9,235 nucleotides of DNA. It comes from Bacteroidales bacterium UBA4788. Its GTDB lineage: Bacteria; Bacteroidota; Bacteroidia; Bacteroidales; VadinHA17. Positions 6,138 to 9,235 of this stretch are shown here, one piece after another. The first letter of the stretch is position 1. Each line of letters opens with the position of its first letter. A model generated the notes under the pieces. That model ran no database searches and was not told the DNA's origin. It saw nothing but the letters and a program-made list of their open reading frames with translations. The stretch spans positions 33,372 to 42,606 of the forward strand of contig DHGW01000067.1 in the NCBI GenBank assembly GCA_002402965.1, read 5' to 3'. The position numbers and the translations under genes were made by a program.

Positions 6138-8012
6138 TCAGTTTATTCCCAGTATCCTGTTGAATGATTGCAGTGTCTCAAGCACATTTGATTTTATGCT
6201 TATGAAGTGTTCCATTCCTTCGGCCTTAAGTTCGTCCATGCACGGCGGGTTTCCCGCCACAACAACCACTGCCCTTCCGGCGGTGATGCTGAAGGCTTCC
6301 TTCGCCACCACGGCATACTCCTCGTCGGAGCTGCAGAGGACGATAATGTCTGCCTTTGCTTCCACTGCGGCATTGATGCCGTCGGCTACGCTTTCAAAAC
6401 CGTTGTTGTCCTGCACCTCGTAACCGGCTACCGCGAAGAAGTTGGATGAGAACTGTGCCCTGGCCCTGCGCATTGACAGATCGCCGATTGTAAGCATGAA
6501 TGCAAGAGGCCTGCGGCCGTATCTCTCCGTAGCAAGTCTCAGCTTCTCGAACTCATCGGCACCGCGGGCGGGGATGATCGGTTTTACCTCCTGGTCAGAC
6601 GAGGGCTTGTATTCTGTAAAGAGTCTGTCAGGGTCATGCCGCGGCGCACTGCTCTCCCTGAAGTCGGGGTACTGGTTGGTACCCAGCAGTATCTCCTTCC
6701 TCTTTGCCATATCCGCCTTGCGTGCCGCAGCTGTTTCGGATATGCGGTCCTGGATAATGCCTTTTCGCAGCGCAGCAAGAAACCCTCCCTCATTTTCAAT
6801 CTCAAGGAAGAGCTTCCAGGCTTCCCCTGCTATCATTGACGTCAGCTCCTCAATGTAATACGAGCCTGCACCCGGGTCAGCCACCTTGTCCAGATGAGAC
6901 TCCTCCGCCAGCAGCAGTTGCTGGTTGCGTGCTATCCTCCAAGAGAACTCGTCAGCATTGCGGAAAACAGCATCAAAGGGTTCGACGGTGATCGACTCTG
7001 CACCTCCAAGCACAGCCGACATGGCTTCAGTCTGCGTGCGAAGCATGTTTACATACGGGTCATACAGCGTTTTGTTCCACCTGCCGGTGATTGAGTGAAT
7101 ATGCATCAGGGCAGACTCCTCCCTTGATGTGCCATACTCCCTTGCAATCGCTGCCCAGAGCATCCTGGCTGCTCGCAGTTTCGCGATCTCGGGGAAGAAG
7201 TCGGGGCCGATACCGAAGGTGAATCTCATTGCACCGGCGGCGGCATCTGCACTTATGCCCCTCTCCGTCAGTGCGGCCATGTACTCGCTGCCTAGCGCAA
7301 GTGTATATGCCAGTTCGGCCACGGGGCCCACGCCGGCATTGCTGAAGAGTGTTCCCGATGGCTCCAGGCATCTGATGCCTGGCTCATTGGCTGACTCCCT
7401 GACCAGGTCAGCCAGGTAATCGAGCCCCTCGTCAACAGATACACAGAGTTTGCCGTTGGCAGCCAGCCTGCCCAGCGGATCGGCTGACAATGTAATCCTG
7501 ACCTGCTTCATATCCGCTTTGCCCGCCTTAAGCCATGCCTCCAGGGCAGCGAGAAGCTCCTTCGCCTTTCCTGCCACTGAAAAGTTAAGCTCGACACTCT
7601 CAGGGTGAATGCCATCAAGCAATATGGATATGTTTTCTGTTGTGACCGACTCCGGGTCGGCGATGACAAACCCTGGAGAGGTGATCCCTCTCATCAATAT
7701 GTCAAGCACTTTGGCGTTTGCAGCCTTATAGTCGGTGACGGTGATGTCCTGCCTCACCAGCCAGTTGTTGCCGGAGACCTGAACTCCCCTGACATAGGGG
7801 AAGTCGCCCGGCAGAAGATTGCTGTGAGTCAGGCTGTCGAGATCCTCCTGTCTGTAGAAAGGCTTTACGGCCAGGCCGTCACGGGTTCTCCAGACCAGTC
7901 TCTTACTGAAATCGGCGCCCTTCAGATCAGCATTGATCTTCTCCATCCATTCCTCAGTGGAGACAGGCGGGAATTGTTCAAATAACCTTTTGCTTTTATC
8001 CATCAGGGTCAT
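6138..8012 (-). CDS. mutA: Methylmalonyl-CoA mutase small (non-catalytic) subunit
   Basis: MutA is the structural partner of MutB in the heterodimeric methylmalonyl-CoA mutase. The 624-residue product is a divergent paralogue of MutB. The barrel region is recognisable from ELAYTLALGSEYMAALTERG (233-252), IAKLRAARMLWAAIAREYG (276-294), TEAMSAVLGGAESITVEPFD (328-347) and RIARNQQLLLAEESHLDKVADPGAGSYYIE (359-388), which parallel MutB segments. The tyrosine-histidine pair of the active site is absent. The C-terminal Rossmann-like domain (about 500-624) lacks the cobalamin motif: DGHDRG of MutB corresponds to GDLSMRRA (510-517), so it cannot supply the cobalt-ligating histidine. This is normal for the family. 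The ATG at 8012 was chosen; ATG 8003 (MDKSKRL) is an equally reasonable start nine bases later. No clear Shine-Dalgarno precedes either. It lies 66 bases downstream of prfB and six before mutB, and ends in TGA. Confidence 0.96.
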   Translation of the reverse strand: MTLMDKSKRLFEQFPPVSTEEWMEKINADLKGADFSKRLVWRTRDGLAVKPFYRQEDLDSLTHSNLLPGDFPYVRGVQVSGNNWLVRQDITVTDYKAANAKVLDILMRGITSPGFVIADPESVTTENISILLDGIHPESVELNFSVAGKAKELLAALEAWLKAGKADMKQVRITLSADPLGRLAANGKLCVSVDEGLDYLADLVRESANEPGIRCLEPSGTLFSNAGVGPVAELAYTLALGSEYMAALTERGISADAAAGAMRFTFGIGPDFFPEIAKLRAARMLWAAIAREYGTSREESALMHIHSITGRWNKTLYDPYVNMLRTQTEAMSAVLGGAESITVEPFDAVFRNADEFSWRIARNQQLLLAEESHLDKVADPGAGSYYIEELTSMIAGEAWKLFLEIENEGGFLAALRKGIIQDRISETAAARKADMAKRKEILLGTNQYPDFRESSAPRHDPDRLFTEYKPSSDQEVKPIIPARGADEFEKLRLATERYGRRPLAFMLTIGDLSMRRARAQFSSNFFAVAGYEVQDNNGFESVADGINAAVEAKADIIVLCSSDEEYAVVAKEAFSITAGRAVVVVAGNPPCMDELKAEGMEHFISIKSNVLETLQSFNRILGIN

Positions 8013-8046
8013 TGTTGCTGTGGGTTGTAAATAAATGCTTTATAAG

Positions 8047-8077
8047 CCGGTAAAACCATGCTTTTTATCATGACCGG
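8047..8077 (-). terminator. Imperfect hairpin in the prfB-mutA gap
   Basis: Just after the prfB stop, the minus strand reads CCGGT-CATG, an 8-base A-rich loop, CATG, five unpaired bases GTTTT, then ACCGG. The outer 5-bp and inner 4-bp arms can pair with a 3'-side bulge. No T-tract follows, so it is at best a weak terminator or attenuator between prfB and mutA, and may simply be chance. I found no convincing TAnnTTTG promoter box in the rest of this 66-base gap, so separate transcription of mutA is not shown. Confidence 0.25.
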
Positions 8078-8078
8078 A

Positions 8079-9171
8079 TTACGCCTTTCCCCCGAATTCC
8101 ATCAGGTATGCCTTGATGAATTCGTCGATCATCCCGTCGAGGACTGCCTGGGCATTACCCGCCTCGTAGCCGGTGCGAAGATCCTTGACCAGCTTGTAGG
8201 GGTGAAGCGTGTAGGAGCGTATCTGTGATCCCCACTCTATCTTCTTCTTCGCTCCCTCGATCTTATCTATCTCTTCCTGTCTCTTTCGCAGTTCCATCTC
8301 GTAGAGGTGCGACCGGAGCAGGCGGAGGGCGTTCTCCTTGTTCTGTCCCTGGGAGCGTGATTCCTGGTTCTCAATGACGAGGCCGGTAGGCGCATGGCGC
8401 AGCCTTACCGCGGTCTCCACCTTGTTGACGTTCTGTCCCCCTGCGCCTGATGAGCGGAATGTCTCCCATGTGATATCGGCAGGATTGATCTCAACTACTA
8501 TGTCATCATCCACCAGTGGTGCGACGAAGACCGAGGCGAAGGTGGTCTGGCGTTTGCCCTGGGCGTTGAATGGTGATATGCGGACCAGCCGGTGCACGCC
8601 GTTTTCGCTCTTGAGATAGCCGTAGGCGTTTTCGCCCTCGAACTCGAGGGTGACGGTCTTGATGCCGGCCTCATCGCCTGGCTGGTAGTAAGCCTCGGTA
8701 ATCTTGTAGCCGTTCTTCTCGCCCCACATGAGGTACATCCTCATGAGCATCTGGGCCCAGTCATTGCTCTCCGTGCCTCCGGCGCCGGCGTTGATCTTCA
8801 GGACAGCCCCGAGGTGATCCTCCTCGCGCCTTAGCATGTTGCGCAACTCGAGCTTCTCCACTGCTGCCAGTGACTTATCATACTGCGCCTCCAGCTCTTC
8901 GTCGGAGGCTTCACCCTCTTTATTGAAATCGAAGAGGACTATCAGGTCCTCCACTGCAGTATCGACCTGGGCGAAGGCTGTTGTCCAGCTCTTGACGGAG
9001 GCGATCTCCCTCATGAGTTCCTCCGCCTTTTTTGGGTCATTCCAGAATCCGTCGGAGTGGGTAATCTCTTCCTTTTCCTTAATAAGTTTTAGTCTCTGGT
9101 CAACGTCAAAGATACCTCCTTAACGCATCCCGGCGTTCAACGAGGTCCTTTATCTGGTCATTGTTTATCAT
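8079..9171 (-). CDS. prfB: Peptide chain release factor 2 (RF2), expressed by programmed +1 frameshift
   Basis: RF2 recognises UGA and UAA stop codons on the ribosome and triggers release of the finished protein. Translation starts at the ATG at 9171 and reads 21 codons (MINNDQIKDLVERRDALRRYL) to an in-frame TGA at 9108-9106. A +1 shift at the preceding CTT skips one base and continues with DVDQRLKLIKEKEE for 342 codons to the TAA at 8081-8079, giving 363 residues, close to the usual 365. The N-terminal helical domain is followed by NAGAGGTES (about 127-135). The anticodon-like tripeptide SPF at 199-201 marks RF2 and not RF1. The catalytic loop SSGAGGQNVNK has GGQ at 244-246, with Gln246 the residue methylated by PrmC. 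The position equivalent to E. coli 246 (Thr in K-12) is Ser240. A gene call starting at the internal ATG 9014 would lose 52 residues. Confidence 0.97.
9105..9120 (-). promoter_or_regulatory. prfB: Programmed +1 ribosomal frameshift site of prfB
   Basis: The minus strand reads AGGAGG TAT CTT TGA C. It combines the three known elements: an SD-like AGGAGG that pairs with 16S rRNA, a three-base spacer, and the slippery CTT followed by TGA with a C after the stop (a weak termination context). It differs from the E. coli site (AGGGGG TAT CTT TGA C) at one base and keeps the spacing. In the established mechanism, low RF2 lets the ribosome pause at UGA and slip forward one base to make RF2, while high RF2 terminates there, so RF2 controls its own level. 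Confidence 0.95.
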
Positions 9172-9189
9172 GTTCTGTAAAGTTTAGCG

Positions 9190-9197
9190 CAAATATA
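9190..9197 (-). promoter_or_regulatory. Candidate Bacteroidota-type -7 promoter box for prfB
   Basis: The minus strand reads TATATTTG, an exact match to TAnnTTTG, ending 18 bases before the prfB ATG at 9171. Transcription starting a few bases downstream would leave a leader of roughly 10-15 bases. A TTG-type -33 element at the usual distance is not evident: the nearest TTG (9226-9224) is 26 bases from the box, longer than the usual 19-21 or so, and lies inside the heptamer repeat. The position relative to the gene makes this the better of the two promoter candidates in the window. Confidence 0.5.
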
Positions 9198-9207
9198 CTA
9201 AATGGCA

Positions 9208-9235
9208 GGAAATAGGCATTAGGCAATAGGCAATA
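9208..9235. repeat. Tandem 7-bp repeat, at least four units, running off the right edge
   Basis: On the plus strand the last 28 bases are four heptamers in a row: GGAAATA, GGCATTA, GGCAATA, GGCAATA. The outer two are identical, and each step toward prfB shows further decay from the consensus, as expected at the edge of a tandem array. The array continues past the window end, so its full length cannot be seen. It lies upstream of the putative prfB promoter box. Confidence 0.75.

Noticed and set aside
6450..6510. Loss of the DxHxxG cobalamin motif in mutA as a sign of decay
   Set aside because: Small subunits of heterodimeric methylmalonyl-CoA mutase normally lack this motif; the frame is full length with conserved barrel segments.
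8013..8078. Cobalamin riboswitch upstream of mutA
   Set aside because: The gap is only 66 bases, too short for a B12 riboswitch, and no B12-box-like sequence was seen.
9106..9108. In-frame TGA early in prfB read as a pseudogene mutation
   Set aside because: It sits in a canonical RF2 frameshift site with an SD-like element, CTT TGA C and the conserved RRYLDV junction; the rest of the gene is intact.
9107..9114. TATCTTTG on the minus strand as an internal promoter
   Set aside because: It matches TAnnTTTG, but these bases are fixed by the frameshift signal itself, so the match is better explained by translation.
1..9235. Mobile element, CRISPR array, prophage, toxin-antitoxin or defence genes
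   Set aside because: No transposase, integrase, regularly spaced palindromic repeats or small toxin-antitoxin-like pair appears on either strand. Every large stretch is accounted for by housekeeping or metabolic genes.

Overview
The window looks like ordinary chromosomal core genome from a moderately GC-rich member of the Bacteroidota, probably Bacteroidales or a relative. The evidence is the divergent ribD / prmC-recX arrangement, the split two-subunit methylmalonyl-CoA mutase, the DUF4190 and DUF2752 membrane proteins, the lack of strong Shine-Dalgarno sequences at most starts, and candidate promoters of the Bacteroidota type (TAnnTTTG). The taxonomic call is inference, because the window has no rRNA or other marker. 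I see no mobile element, CRISPR array, tRNA or rRNA, and I did not find an undescribed system.

Layout from left to right. Positions 1-900 (minus) hold the N-terminal 300 codons of ribD (riboflavin synthesis), which runs off the left edge. Only 25 bases separate its start from the divergent start of prmC (926-1792, plus), the methyltransferase that modifies the GGQ glutamine of class I release factors. prmC overlaps recX (1785-2258, plus). A 103-base convergent gap with small repeats and hairpins follows. Six minus-strand genes then fill the rest. In transcription order, right to left, they are prfB (9171-8079), mutA (8012-6138), mutB (6131-3975), a thioredoxin-fold lipoprotein (3978-3325), a DUF4190 membrane protein (3302-2805) and a DUF2752 membrane protein (2805-2362). 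From mutA to the DUF2752 gene every junction is a gap of 22 bases or less, or an overlap, so these five are probably one transcript. prfB lies 66 bases upstream of mutA and may or may not be part of it.

Functional threads. MutA and MutB form the B12-dependent heterodimer that interconverts succinyl-CoA and methylmalonyl-CoA. MutB keeps the catalytic and cobalamin-binding residues and MutA has lost them, as expected for this pair. prfB is split by a textbook programmed +1 frameshift (an SD-like AGGAGG, then CTT TGA C), so it is not a pseudogene. The RF2 it encodes is a substrate of PrmC, encoded at the other end of the window. All seven other complete genes here end in TGA, the stop codon read by RF2, while prfB itself ends in TAA. 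The right edge carries a 7-bp tandem repeat (GGCAATA-like, at least four units) just upstream of the putative prfB promoter.
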